Of a stretch of 64,000 bases of DNA, positions 25,301 to 35,838 are shown piece after piece (position 1 is the stretch's first letter; every line of letters starts with the position of its first letter). Made by a program: the position numbers and the translations under genes. The notes under the pieces were generated by a model that saw nothing but the letters and a program-made list of their open reading frames with translations, made no database searches and had not been told where the DNA came from. Source of the stretch: Glycocaulis profundi (GTDB taxonomy: Bacteria; Pseudomonadota; Alphaproteobacteria; Caulobacterales; Maricaulaceae); assembly GCA_007050995.1 (NCBI GenBank), contig VJOU01000008.1, positions 1-64,000 on the forward strand. The letters are read 5' to 3'.

Positions 25301-25813
25301 ATGCCTGATCAGCCGGCATTCGAACTGGGCGTCTCGCCCGGACATCTTCTCCACCGCGCCCAGCAGTTTGCCGCCGAGCGGTTCTCGGGCGCAACCGGCC
25401 AGGTCCAGATCACCCAGCGCCAGTTCGCCGTGCTCAGCGCGCTGGCCGATCAGGACGGGCTGACCCAGACCCAGCTGGTCAAAACCACCGGCATCGACCG
25501 CTCCACCCTGGCCGAGCTGGTCGGACGGATGGCGGAGAAGGGCCTGCTGCTGCGTGAGCCCGCGCCGGGCGACGCCCGGGCCAACTCGGTCAAGCTGACC
25601 GACGAGGGGCGCGCCCTGCACGCCCAGGCCGTGGCCAGCGCGACCGCCGCCGACGAGGCGATCCTGGCCGCCCTGCCCAAGAACAAGCGCGCGAACTTCG
25701 TGGACGCGCTGGTGCGCATCTCCAAGGCCCTCGACCCGGACGCCAAGGCGGCCGCGGAGGAGAAGAAGAAGGCCAAGGACAAGAAGAAAAAGAAGAAAAA
25801 GAAGAAGAAGTGA
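25301..25813 (+). CDS. MarR-family regulator with poly-lysine C-terminal tail
   Basis: The protein has 170 residues. The winged helix covers about 35-120: ITQRQFAVLSALADQDGLTQ, then the recognition helix in TTGIDRSTLAELVGRMAEKGL and the wing at PGDARANSVKLTDEG. The last 30 residues are almost only Lys, Ala and Glu and end in ten consecutive lysines. The tail is unusual for MarR proteins and may add nonspecific DNA affinity. The coding strand there is a pure A/G tract, prone to slippage. AAAGGGGGG precedes ATG 25301. The ligand is unknown. Confidence 0.88.
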   Translation: MPDQPAFELGVSPGHLLHRAQQFAAERFSGATGQVQITQRQFAVLSALADQDGLTQTQLVKTTGIDRSTLAELVGRMAEKGLLLREPAPGDARANSVKLTDEGRALHAQAVASATAADEAILAALPKNKRANFVDALVRISKALDPDAKAAAEEKKKAKDKKKKKKKKKK

Positions 25814-25883
25814 CGTCCATCAGTGTGTGCTTCGAGGCTCGCCTGACGGCGGCCCCGAAGGCCGGGCGAAGGCGCTGAAGCCC

Positions 25884-26420
25884 CTACTCCGGCACCGTCA
25901 TGGCGGCCCGGTAGGCAGGCCCCAGCCGCCGCTCCCACACATCCTCGTCGATCGCGCCGCGCCAGCGGGCGCGGACCACGCCGTCGCCGTCGACCACGAA
26001 GGTCTCCGGCGCGCCGGTCACGCCCAGCTCCAGCGCCGCGCGGCGCTCGGGGTCGGCGGCGAGGCCTGCGAACGGGTCGCCCAGCTCGGCCAGGAAGGCG
26101 CGGGAGTTCTCGGGCCGGTCGGCGTAGGTGACGCCGTAGATGGGCACGCCCGCCTCGGCCAGCTCGGTCAGCATGGGATGCTCGATCCGGCACGGCGCGC
26201 ACCAGCTCGCCCAGAAATTCAACAGGTATGGCCCCTCGACCTCGGCGGGGTCGAAGCGCGCCTGCGGTCCCTCGAAGGGCTGGAGCGGCAGGGAGGGCAG
26301 CGGACGGCCCACGCGCGGATCGCCCGCGCCCGCGTCCTCGCCGCGCATCAGCGCGATGGCGAACACGCCCAGCAGCACCGCGATGGACAGGATGGGCAGC
26401 CAGAGGACGAGCCGTTTCAC
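25884..26420 (-). CDS. ccmG: CcmG/DsbE, thiol-disulfide oxidoreductase for cytochrome c maturation
   Basis: The protein has 178 residues: an N-terminal membrane anchor (LVLWLPILSIAVLLGVFAIAL) and a periplasmic thioredoxin fold with LLNFWASWCAPCRIEHP; the CAPC pair is the redox site. It reduces apocytochrome c before heme attachment. The start is GTG 26420, overlapping the ccmD stop as GTGA. It is the last gene of ccmABCDG. Confidence 0.93.
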   Translation of the reverse strand: MKRLVLWLPILSIAVLLGVFAIALMRGEDAGAGDPRVGRPLPSLPLQPFEGPQARFDPAEVEGPYLLNFWASWCAPCRIEHPMLTELAEAGVPIYGVTYADRPENSRAFLAELGDPFAGLAADPERRAALELGVTGAPETFVVDGDGVVRARWRGAIDEDVWERRLGPAYRAAMTVPE

Positions 26421-26614
26421 GGGGCGTCCTCCGCGGCGGTCTCGCGCGCGCGGCCGGCCTCGGCGTCCATGCGCTGGAGCCAGGCGAACAGATCGCGGGC
26501 CAGCCTGCGGCGGATCAGGGTCATGGCGACCAGCGCGGCCACGCCCAGCGCGGTCAGCCCCCACGCGCTCCACACGAACACCGCATGACCGCCCATAGCG
26601 AAGAACTCGGTCAT
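26417..26614 (-). CDS. ccmD: CcmD, heme exporter accessory protein
   Basis: A 65-residue protein with one membrane span (FVWSAWGLTALGVAALVAM) preceded by the typical FFAMGGHAVFVW and followed by a basic RRRLARD stretch. CcmD helps release heme-loaded CcmE from the CcmABC complex. It overlaps ccmC and ccmG by 4 bp on each side. Confidence 0.93.
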   Translation of the reverse strand: MTEFFAMGGHAVFVWSAWGLTALGVAALVAMTLIRRRLARDLFAWLQRMDAEAGRARETAAEDAP

Positions 26615-27354
26615 CGACGCGCCTCCGCCTCGGCGCGGCGCTCGATGGCGCGGCCCAGCGCGATGGCCCGGGTCTCCAGAATCATCGAGCGCATGAGCGA
26701 CAGCACCAGCGTGACCATGAAGACGGTGAAGGCCAGCGTCATGACCAGAAGCGGCCAGAGCTGGCTGGCGTGGATGGTCGGGCCGTCGAAGCGGATCACG
26801 CTGGCGGGCTGGTGCAGGGTGTTCCACCAGTCCACCGAGAACTTGATGATCGGCAGGTTGATCAGCCCCGCCATGGCCAGCACCGCGCCGGACCGGGCGG
26901 CCAGCCGCTCGTCCTCGATGGCCACGCGCAAGGCGATGTAGCCGCAGAACAGCAGGAACAGCACCAGCATCGAGGTCAGCCGCGCGTCCCACACCCACCA
27001 CGCGCCCCACATGGGCCGGCCCCACAGCGAGCCGGTGAGCAGGCACAGCGCGGCGAACACCGCCCCGATGGGCGCCAGCGACCGCGCGGCGAGGTCGGCG
27101 AGGTTATGCCGCCAGACGAAATACACGAAACTCGACGCGCCCAGCCCCGCATAGGCGGCCATGGACAGCCAGGCGGCGGGCACGTGCACGTGCATGATCC
27201 TTATCGTCTCGCCCTGCTGGTAGTCGGGCGGGGACACGACCAGCGCCCACGGGATTCCGACCGCGAACAGCACGACCGTCAGCCCCGCCGTCCACGGGAT
27301 CAGCGTGCGCGCGAGCCCGTCGAACCGGCCCGGATTGGCGAAATAGCTCCACAT
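26611..27354 (-). CDS. ccmC: CcmC, heme handling protein of cytochrome c maturation
   Basis: An inner-membrane protein of 247 residues with six segments. The tryptophan-rich heme-binding WWD motif is present as WGAWWVWDARLTS, with conserved histidines in MHVHVPAAW and TLHQPAS. It loads heme onto the chaperone CcmE. It is separated from ccmB by 55 bp and overlaps ccmD by 4 bp. Confidence 0.95.
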   Translation of the reverse strand: MWSYFANPGRFDGLARTLIPWTAGLTVVLFAVGIPWALVVSPPDYQQGETIRIMHVHVPAAWLSMAAYAGLGASSFVYFVWRHNLADLAARSLAPIGAVFAALCLLTGSLWGRPMWGAWWVWDARLTSMLVLFLLFCGYIALRVAIEDERLAARSGAVLAMAGLINLPIIKFSVDWWNTLHQPASVIRFDGPTIHASQLWPLLVMTLAFTVFMVTLVLSLMRSMILETRAIALGRAIERRAEAEARR

Positions 27355-27409
27355 GGGCGGTGTCGTTAGCCTCCCCGCATGGCGAGGGCAAGGCGGCGTC
27401 CTGACGCGC

Positions 27410-28078
27410 TCATTCCAGCCGCCCTTTCAGGGCCGCCGCGGCCCCCATCGGCGCCAGCACCAGCGCGAGCAGGCTGGCCGCCGCGGTCATCATCAGGTTC
27501 GCGCCCGCCAGCCCCGTGCCTTCGGCCGCCGCCCGGCCCGCGCCCGAGGCGAAGATCAGGATCGGAACCTGCAGCGGCGCGGCGATCAGCGCGATCAGAA
27601 GGCCCGCCCGCTTCAGCCCCGCGCTGAGCGCGCCCGCGAAGCCCGCGATCATCACCAGCCCCGGCGCGGCCAGCGCCAGCCCGGCGGCCAGCGCGAAAGA
27701 GGCTTCCGCGCTCAGCCCGTAGGCGAGCCCGGCGAAGAAGGCGATCAGGGGCGCCGGCCACAGCGAGGCCAGCGCGAAGGCGGCCATCTTGACCAGCGCG
27801 GCCAGAGCCAGTCCCGGTCCGGCCAGCGCGTAGAGCTCCAGCGTGCCGTCGGCGGTGTCCTCGCCGAACATGCGCTCGGCAGACTGCAGCGCGGACAGCA
27901 GCAGGGCGAAGGCGATCACCCCCGGCGCGGCGGCGGCCAGCGTCTCGGCGGACGGGCCGATGGCCAGCGGGGCGAGGGTCAGGGCGGCGAGATTGAACGC
28001 GGCGGGACCAGCGGCCCCGCCCCCGCCCGCCCAGGACAGGCGCAGCTCGCGCGCGAACAGGGCGGCCAGCGCGCTCAC
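27410..28078 (-). CDS. ccmB: CcmB, heme exporter membrane subunit
   Basis: A very hydrophobic protein of 222 residues with about six membrane segments. Family features are LFARELRLSW at the N-terminus and RMFGEDTADGTLELYAL. It forms the membrane part of the CcmAB ABC complex. The start is GTG 28078, overlapping the ccmA stop as GTGA. Confidence 0.93.
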   Translation of the reverse strand: MSALAALFARELRLSWAGGGGAAGPAAFNLAALTLAPLAIGPSAETLAAAAPGVIAFALLLSALQSAERMFGEDTADGTLELYALAGPGLALAALVKMAAFALASLWPAPLIAFFAGLAYGLSAEASFALAAGLALAAPGLVMIAGFAGALSAGLKRAGLLIALIAAPLQVPILIFASGAGRAAAEGTGLAGANLMMTAAASLLALVLAPMGAAAALKGRLE

Positions 28079-28701
28079 GCGGCGCTCTCCAGCGCGGACG
28101 CCAGCGAAATGACCTCGGCGTCCGGCCAGTCCAGCGCCTCGTGGGTGGCCGCGATCACCACGCCTCCGCCCGCCCGGTGGCGCGCCACCGCCGCGGCGAG
28201 CAGCGCCCGCCCCCGCGAATCCAGCGGCGCGGCGGGCTCGTCCAGCAGCCAGACCGCTCGTCCGCTCAGCGCCACCCGCGCCAGCGCGACCCGCCGCCGC
28301 TGGCCCGCGGACAGATGCCCGCAAGACCGTTCGGTCAGGTGCGCGATGGCGAAGGCGCGCAAAGCCGCCTCCACCGATCCGGGCGCGGCCCGGTGCAGCT
28401 TCGCCCAGAACTGCAGCGTGGCGATGACGGTCTCGGAGGGTTTCAGCCCCTCGGCATGGCCCAGAAAGGCGATGGCCTCTCCGCGGTCGTCAGGCGTGAT
28501 CTGTCCCGCCTCGGGCCGGGCCAGCCCGGCCAGCGCGCGCAGCAGCGTGGTCTTGCCCGACCCGTTCGGCCCGGTCAGGACCAGCGCGCCGCCCGGCCCG
28601 GCGGCCAGCGACAGGCCGCGCGCCAACGTGCGTCCGCCCCGCGACAGGGCGAGGCCGGAGGCTTTGATCAGGGGCTGGGAAACGGGCGCGGCGGCGGTCA
28701 T
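28075..28701 (-). CDS. ccmA: CcmA, heme exporter ATP-binding subunit
   Basis: An ABC ATPase of 208 residues. Walker A GPNGSGKTTLLRALAG, signature HLSAGQRRRVALAR and Walker B VWLLDEPAAPLD are all intact. It powers release of CcmE-heme from CcmC. ATG 28701 is chosen since it fits the family length; upstream in-frame codons run into the intergenic palindrome. It is the first gene of the ccm operon and diverges from acnA. Confidence 0.94.
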   Translation of the reverse strand: MTAAAPVSQPLIKASGLALSRGGRTLARGLSLAAGPGGALVLTGPNGSGKTTLLRALAGLARPEAGQITPDDRGEAIAFLGHAEGLKPSETVIATLQFWAKLHRAAPGSVEAALRAFAIAHLTERSCGHLSAGQRRRVALARVALSGRAVWLLDEPAAPLDSRGRALLAAAVARHRAGGGVVIAATHEALDWPDAEVISLASALESAA

Positions 28702-28710
28702 CGGCCTGAC

Positions 28711-28732
28711 ATAGCCGACCAAGGTCGGATAT
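28711..28732. promoter_or_regulatory. Near-perfect 22-bp palindrome in the ccmA/acnA divergent region
   Basis: CCGACC-AA-GGTCGG forms the core, flanked by ATA on the left and TAT on the right with one mismatched pair between. It stands 10 bp from the ccmA start codon and about 195 bp from acnA. It could be an operator for ccm or both units, or a leader hairpin that hides the ccmA ribosome site. The factor is unknown. Confidence 0.45.
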
Positions 28733-28925
28733 CCAAAGGCGTCATGCGCGCAGCCGGTGTCTCCGCCACGCATTGCGGCGGCGCGATACGGGCGCTAAAA
28801 CCCCGCTCGACGCGCCATGCCGATGTTTCGACGGAAGCGGACGCGCGCCCTCTCTCGAGACGCTTCGCGACGCCCCCTCTCCACGATCCGGGCGCCAGCG
28901 GGGCCCGCACCTGAAGGACACCACG

Positions 28926-31604
<2,679 letters not shown>

Positions 31605-31627
31605 GGCCGGACGGCCATCGCTGAATG

Positions 31628-31664
31628 AAAACCCCGGCGGAGCGATCCGCCGGGGTTTTATTTT
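31628..31664 (+). terminator. Rho-independent terminator after acnA
   Basis: A perfect 14-bp stem (AAAACCCCGGCGGA / TCCGCCGGGGTTTT) with a GCGA loop is followed by ATTTT. It starts 24 bp after the acnA stop. Confidence 0.93.
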
Positions 31665-31838
31665 GCGACAAGCGAAATGGGTTCCGTTTGTTGCAAGGGT
31701 GGGAATGACAAACTGGTTTGCAGCTAACAATCTTGCGACAAGTGATTCGCGATTCGCTTGTCGAAAGGTTGGAGGCGGCAAACGGATTTGCTACAAGACA
31801 CTTTGTGGCAAACAAACCTGAGTTCGCTTTTCACAAGG
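31663..31838. repeat. Array of short degenerate repeats upstream of the fic gene
   Basis: About seven copies of a motif near TTGCGACAAGYGAA occur in 176 bp: 31663, 31688, 31733, 31753 (minus strand), 31788, 31803 and 31828, with the core TTG-NN-(A/G)CAA(G). The copies at 31733 and 31753 face each other and form an imperfect 28-bp palindrome. The stretch is far AT-richer than the chromosome and ends at the fic ribosome site. The likely role is a multi-site operator or promoter region for fic. Confidence 0.6.
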
Positions 31839-31844
31839 TGTCCT

Positions 31845-32960
31845 ATGACTTCTCCGTGCGTGCCAGTCGGATTACCGCTGAAATCCCTTGATTGGCGCTC
31901 TCTGCTACCAGCAGCGGGAGAAGCCGGACGCGCGCTCGCGCGTTATGACGGCGCTCTGCAGACGTTGCCGAATCCAGCCCTGCTGCTTTCGCCGATGATG
32001 AACAACGAAGCGGTGCTGTCGTCGCGTATCGAAGGCACGCAGGCGACACTGGATGAAGTGCTGGAGCATGAAGCGGGTGCCGAGACGACCGAAGCCAAAC
32101 GCAACGATATCGAGGAAATCCTGAATTATCGGGCGTGCGTACTGTTTGCGTCAGATGTCCTTCGTGAACGTGGACTGACACTGAGTCTGCTGCGAGAGCT
32201 GCATCAGCGCCTTATGGCGGGTGTGCGGGGCCACGACAAGCGGCCTGGCGAATTCAGAACGGAACAGAACTGGATCGGACGTCCCGGCAGTTCAATCGAA
32301 CAGGCCCGCTTCGTTCCACCCGATCCAGTGAGAATGCGCGATTGCCTGGACAACTGGGAGCATTACGTCTCGCGAACAGCTGATGAAGATCCGCTGATCG
32401 TCGCCGCTATCGCGCACGCCCAGTTTGAAATCATTCACCCTTTCAATGACGGCAATGGCCGTATCGGCCGCATCATAATTCCCCTCGTTCTGGCTGAGCG
32501 GCATGCCCTGTCCAGCCCCATGCTCTACATGTCTGAATATTTCGAGCAGAACCGAGAGCAATATTACGATAGACTGCTCGCGATAACACAGCATGATGAC
32601 TGGATGGGGTGGCTGACGTTCTTTCTGAATGCGGTCCGCGTTCAATCAGAAAACAACCTGGACAGAGCGCACCGGCTGCATGGGCTATACACCGAGATGC
32701 GGCAGAAATTCATCGAGGCGACGCGGTCTCAGCATGCGGCCTCAGCGTTGGACGCCTTTTTCGCCAGACCGATCATATCGGCAACGGATTTCTTCAGGAC
32801 TGGCGGATTCAATACGAAGGCTACGGCCAACAACATCCTCGTCCAGCTTGAGAAAACGGGCCTGATCACATGCATTCGCCGCGGCAAAGGGCGACGCCCC
32901 TCACGGTATGCGATGCTCTCAATCCTTCGGATCGCCCAAGGCGAGGCGCAGGTGCTGTGA
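31845..32960 (+). CDS. Class II Fic-domain protein (AMP transferase)
   Basis: The product has 371 residues. The N-terminal inhibitory helix has SSRIEGT (Ser59, Glu63, Gly64), the S-x-x-x-E-G motif that blocks ATP in class II Fic proteins. The catalytic motif HPFNDGNGRIGR at 198-209 is complete. The C-terminal third looks like a winged helix (SATDFFRTGGFNTKATANNIL). Fic enzymes attach AMP to target proteins. GC content is clearly lower than in the neighbours, and codon use is mixed, which suggests recent transfer. AAGGTG precedes ATG 31845. No antitoxin gene is needed for class II. Confidence 0.92.
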   Translation: MTSPCVPVGLPLKSLDWRSLLPAAGEAGRALARYDGALQTLPNPALLLSPMMNNEAVLSSRIEGTQATLDEVLEHEAGAETTEAKRNDIEEILNYRACVLFASDVLRERGLTLSLLRELHQRLMAGVRGHDKRPGEFRTEQNWIGRPGSSIEQARFVPPDPVRMRDCLDNWEHYVSRTADEDPLIVAAIAHAQFEIIHPFNDGNGRIGRIIIPLVLAERHALSSPMLYMSEYFEQNREQYYDRLLAITQHDDWMGWLTFFLNAVRVQSENNLDRAHRLHGLYTEMRQKFIEATRSQHAASALDAFFARPIISATDFFRTGGFNTKATANNILVQLEKTGLITCIRRGKGRRPSRYAMLSILRIAQGEAQVL

Positions 32961-33036
32961 GACTGAGCCTCTCTGGCGCCAGACTTGCGCGCCTCCCCTC
33001 CCGGCCGCATCGTGCGGTCCGGATGGAGACGGGCGG

Positions 33037-34086
33037 ATGGATCGCGGGCGGGATGATGTCGACACGCTGAGGGGACTGGCCTGCCTGCTGCTGGTGGCCT
33101 TCCGGGTGATCGGGGACAATCCTTCGAACGGGCTGCGGCTGGAGCCCGACCACGCGCTGGCGATGAGCGAGGCGATGGCGGTGCATTTCCGCCTGCCCCT
33201 GTTCGCGGCCATCGCGGGCTTCGTGTACGCCTTCCGGCCCGCGGCGCCGGGGCGGCTGGGCGGGTTCGCGGCCGGCAAGCTCAAGCGCCTCGCCATCCCC
33301 GCGGCCTTCGCCATCACCTGTTTCTGGGCCATGAACACCGTGTTCGGGGGCGGCTATGCCGTGCCGCCGGGGCAGGTTTATGAGATCTGGCTGTTCGCCT
33401 ATGCCCATTTCTGGTTCATCCAGGCGATCCTTATCCTGTTCCTGATCGCGGCGGCGGTCGACGTGGCGCTGAGCCGCCGTCCGCTGCTGGCGGCGGGGCT
33501 GATGCTGACCGTGTCGGTGGCGCTGTTCCTGTCACCGCTGGCGGCGGAGACGCGCGTCCTGTCGCTGGGCCAGATGATCTATATCGCGCCCTTCTTTGTC
33601 TTCGGCATTCTGCTCAACCGCCTGCCGGGCGCGCTGCCGGGCCGGATCGCGCCGGTGATCGCGCTTGTGGCGCTGGGGATGTTCGGCTGGCACGTGATGG
33701 ACGTTCTGGCCGATCCCGGCGCGGCGCTGGAACGGCGGGCGCTGACCTCGCTGGTCGCGGGCGCGGTGATCTCAGCGGCGCTGATCCTGTATCGCTTTCC
33801 GGTCGCGCCGCTGGCCTGGGCGGGGCGCTACTCGTTCACGATCTATCTGTACCACTTCTTCCCGATCCTGATCCTGCAGCGGGTGTGGGAGATGGCGGGC
33901 GTGCGCCCGGCCTGGATCGGGTTCGCCGTTGGCATGGCCGCGGGCGTCTTCCTGCCCGTGCTGCTGCACTGGATCGCGGTGAAGCTGGGCTGGATCGTCC
34001 CCCGGCTGGTGCTGGGGATCGAAGGCCGGAAAGCGGCCGGCGGGCGGATGCCCGCCAGCCGCCTGCCGGAGAAGGCGGGCGCTTAA
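33037..34086 (+). CDS. Acyltransferase-3 family membrane protein with altered catalytic motif
   Basis: The protein has 349 residues and about ten membrane segments. The start resembles OafA-type acyltransferases: DTLRGLACLLLVAFRVI. In active members Arg and His are spaced R-x10-H; here R12 is followed by Arg23 where His is expected. The C-terminal RYSFTIYLYHFFPILIL is typical. Family members O-acylate sugars or lipids. The lost His suggests an altered or inactive enzyme. GGAG stands 8 bases before ATG 33037. It overlaps the convergent DUF885 gene by 4 bp. Confidence 0.8.
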   Translation: MDRGRDDVDTLRGLACLLLVAFRVIGDNPSNGLRLEPDHALAMSEAMAVHFRLPLFAAIAGFVYAFRPAAPGRLGGFAAGKLKRLAIPAAFAITCFWAMNTVFGGGYAVPPGQVYEIWLFAYAHFWFIQAILILFLIAAAVDVALSRRPLLAAGLMLTVSVALFLSPLAAETRVLSLGQMIYIAPFFVFGILLNRLPGALPGRIAPVIALVALGMFGWHVMDVLADPGAALERRALTSLVAGAVISAALILYRFPVAPLAWAGRYSFTIYLYHFFPILILQRVWEMAGVRPAWIGFAVGMAAGVFLPVLLHWIAVKLGWIVPRLVLGIEGRKAAGGRMPASRLPEKAGA

Positions 34087-35828
34087 GAGGCACGCTCGTC
34101 GATCCAGGCGCGCATCTTGTTCTCGAGGGCCGAGAGCGGCAGAGCCCCGTCCTCGAGCAGCACGTCGTGGAACTCGGCCAGATCGAAGTCCGCGCCCAGA
34201 CGCTCCTCGCCTTCGGCGCGCAGCTCGCGGATCAGGATCTCGCCGGTCTTGTAGGCCAGCGCCTGGCCCGGCCATGAGATGTAACGCGACACCTCGCTGG
34301 TCACGTTGAGCGGAGACAGGGCGGAGTTGTCCAGGAAGCAGGATTCAGCCTCCTCCCGGCTCCAGCCCATGTAGTGGATGCCGGTGTCGGCCACGAGCCG
34401 GCAGGCGCGCCACATCTCATAGGACAGCCGCCCGAAATTCTCGTACGGGTCCTGATAGAAGCCCATGTCCAGCCCTAGGAATTCCGAATACAGGCCCCAG
34501 CCTTCGGAGAAAGCGGTGATGCCCGCCCGGCGGCGGAATTCGGGCACGTCCTCGAGCTCCTGGGCGATGGCGATCTGGTGGTGGTGGCCCGGAACGGCCT
34601 CGTGCAGGGTCAGCGCGGGCAGCTCGTACAGAGGGCGCTGGTCCAGCCGGTAGGTGTTGACCAGATAGCCCCCCGCCCGGCCGGTGTCCGCATCCCCGGC
34701 CCAGTACCGGCCCGTGGTGTAGTTCGGCGCGATGTTCGCCGGGACCGGGCGCACGCCATAGGGCAGACGCGGCAGGTTGTTGAAGAAGGCCGGCATCTGA
34801 TCGTCGGCCAGCTTGGACAGGTAGGACGCCCGCATCATCAGCTCTTCTTCGGTCTGGGCGTAGAAGCGCTCGTCGGTGCGCAGATAGTCGACGAACTCCT
34901 CGAAGCTGCCCTCGAAGCCGGTCTGGGCGATGGCCTCGTCCATCTCCGCGCGGATGCGATCGACTTCCTGCACGCCGGTCTCGTGAACCTCTTCAGGGGT
35001 CAGGTCGAGCGTGGTGTGGCTGCGCACCAGCGCGCGGTAGAACTCGCGGCCGCCGGGAACCTCGGAGATGCCGATGCTGTCGCGCGAGGCGGGCACGTAT
35101 TGGGTCTCGAAGAATTCCAGAAGATCGCGATAGGCGGGCAGGACTTCATCATTGATGGCCGCCAGACCCTCGGCGCGCAGACGCTCGCGTTCCGCTTCGT
35201 CCATGGTGGACGGCAGGTTGGCGAGCGGCTGGTAGAGCTCGCTCTCGGTCGCGTCGTCCACGATCTGGGCGCGGATCTGGTCCAACACCCCGTCCATGAT
35301 GTAGCGCGGCTGGGTCCAGCCTTCCTCGATGGCCTCCTCCAGCCAGGCGCGCTGGTCGGCGAAGCTGTCAGGCAGGGCGTTCAGGCGGGCGATGTAGGCT
35401 TCGGCCTCGGGCACGGTGCGCACCCGCGCGCTCATCGCGTAGAAGGACGGCGAGGTGTGGAAGCCCGAATCGTTGGTGAACGGAAAGCGCGCGGTCACCG
35501 TGCCCGGCAGGGCGACCGACTGGCCCAGAATGTGATCGAGCACCGCGTAGGAGGCCTGCTCGCTGGAATCCAGCGCCTCGGAATCGATGCCCTGCAGACG
35601 CCCGTGGAAGCCCGCCATGGCCGCGTCCCAGTCCTCGACCGCTTCGCGCGAGCGGTCCGGCCACTGGGCGGCGGCTTCCAGATCGCCCTGAGAGGCGCGG
35701 CGGTTCACGTCGCGCTCGGCGCGCAGCTCCTCGTATTCCTCGATGAGCTGGGCGAAGTCGGCGGACGGGTCGGCGAAGGCCGGTCCGGCCAGCAGCGCGG
35801 CGCAGGCCGCGGCGGTGATGAAGCGCAT
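34083..35828 (-). CDS. DUF885 family predicted zinc metallopeptidase, exported
   Basis: The protein has 581 residues. A signal peptide ends near GPAFA. The zinc motif HEAVPGHH lies at 409-416 and AFSEGWGLYSEFLG follows with the third ligand Glu. DUF885 proteins are thermolysin-clan enzymes thought to cleave peptides; many sit in the periplasm. It is followed 10 bp upstream by an SDR gene on the same strand, so the two may share a transcript. Confidence 0.88.
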   Translation of the reverse strand: MRFITAAACAALLAGPAFADPSADFAQLIEEYEELRAERDVNRRASQGDLEAAAQWPDRSREAVEDWDAAMAGFHGRLQGIDSEALDSSEQASYAVLDHILGQSVALPGTVTARFPFTNDSGFHTSPSFYAMSARVRTVPEAEAYIARLNALPDSFADQRAWLEEAIEEGWTQPRYIMDGVLDQIRAQIVDDATESELYQPLANLPSTMDEAERERLRAEGLAAINDEVLPAYRDLLEFFETQYVPASRDSIGISEVPGGREFYRALVRSHTTLDLTPEEVHETGVQEVDRIRAEMDEAIAQTGFEGSFEEFVDYLRTDERFYAQTEEELMMRASYLSKLADDQMPAFFNNLPRLPYGVRPVPANIAPNYTTGRYWAGDADTGRAGGYLVNTYRLDQRPLYELPALTLHEAVPGHHHQIAIAQELEDVPEFRRRAGITAFSEGWGLYSEFLGLDMGFYQDPYENFGRLSYEMWRACRLVADTGIHYMGWSREEAESCFLDNSALSPLNVTSEVSRYISWPGQALAYKTGEILIRELRAEGEERLGADFDLAEFHDVLLEDGALPLSALENKMRAWIDERAS

Positions 35829-35838
35829 GTCTGTCTCC

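Noticed and set aside
31663-31838. CRISPR array
   Set aside because: The repeats are short (10-14 bp), degenerate, on both strands and unevenly spaced, without uniform spacers or cas genes.
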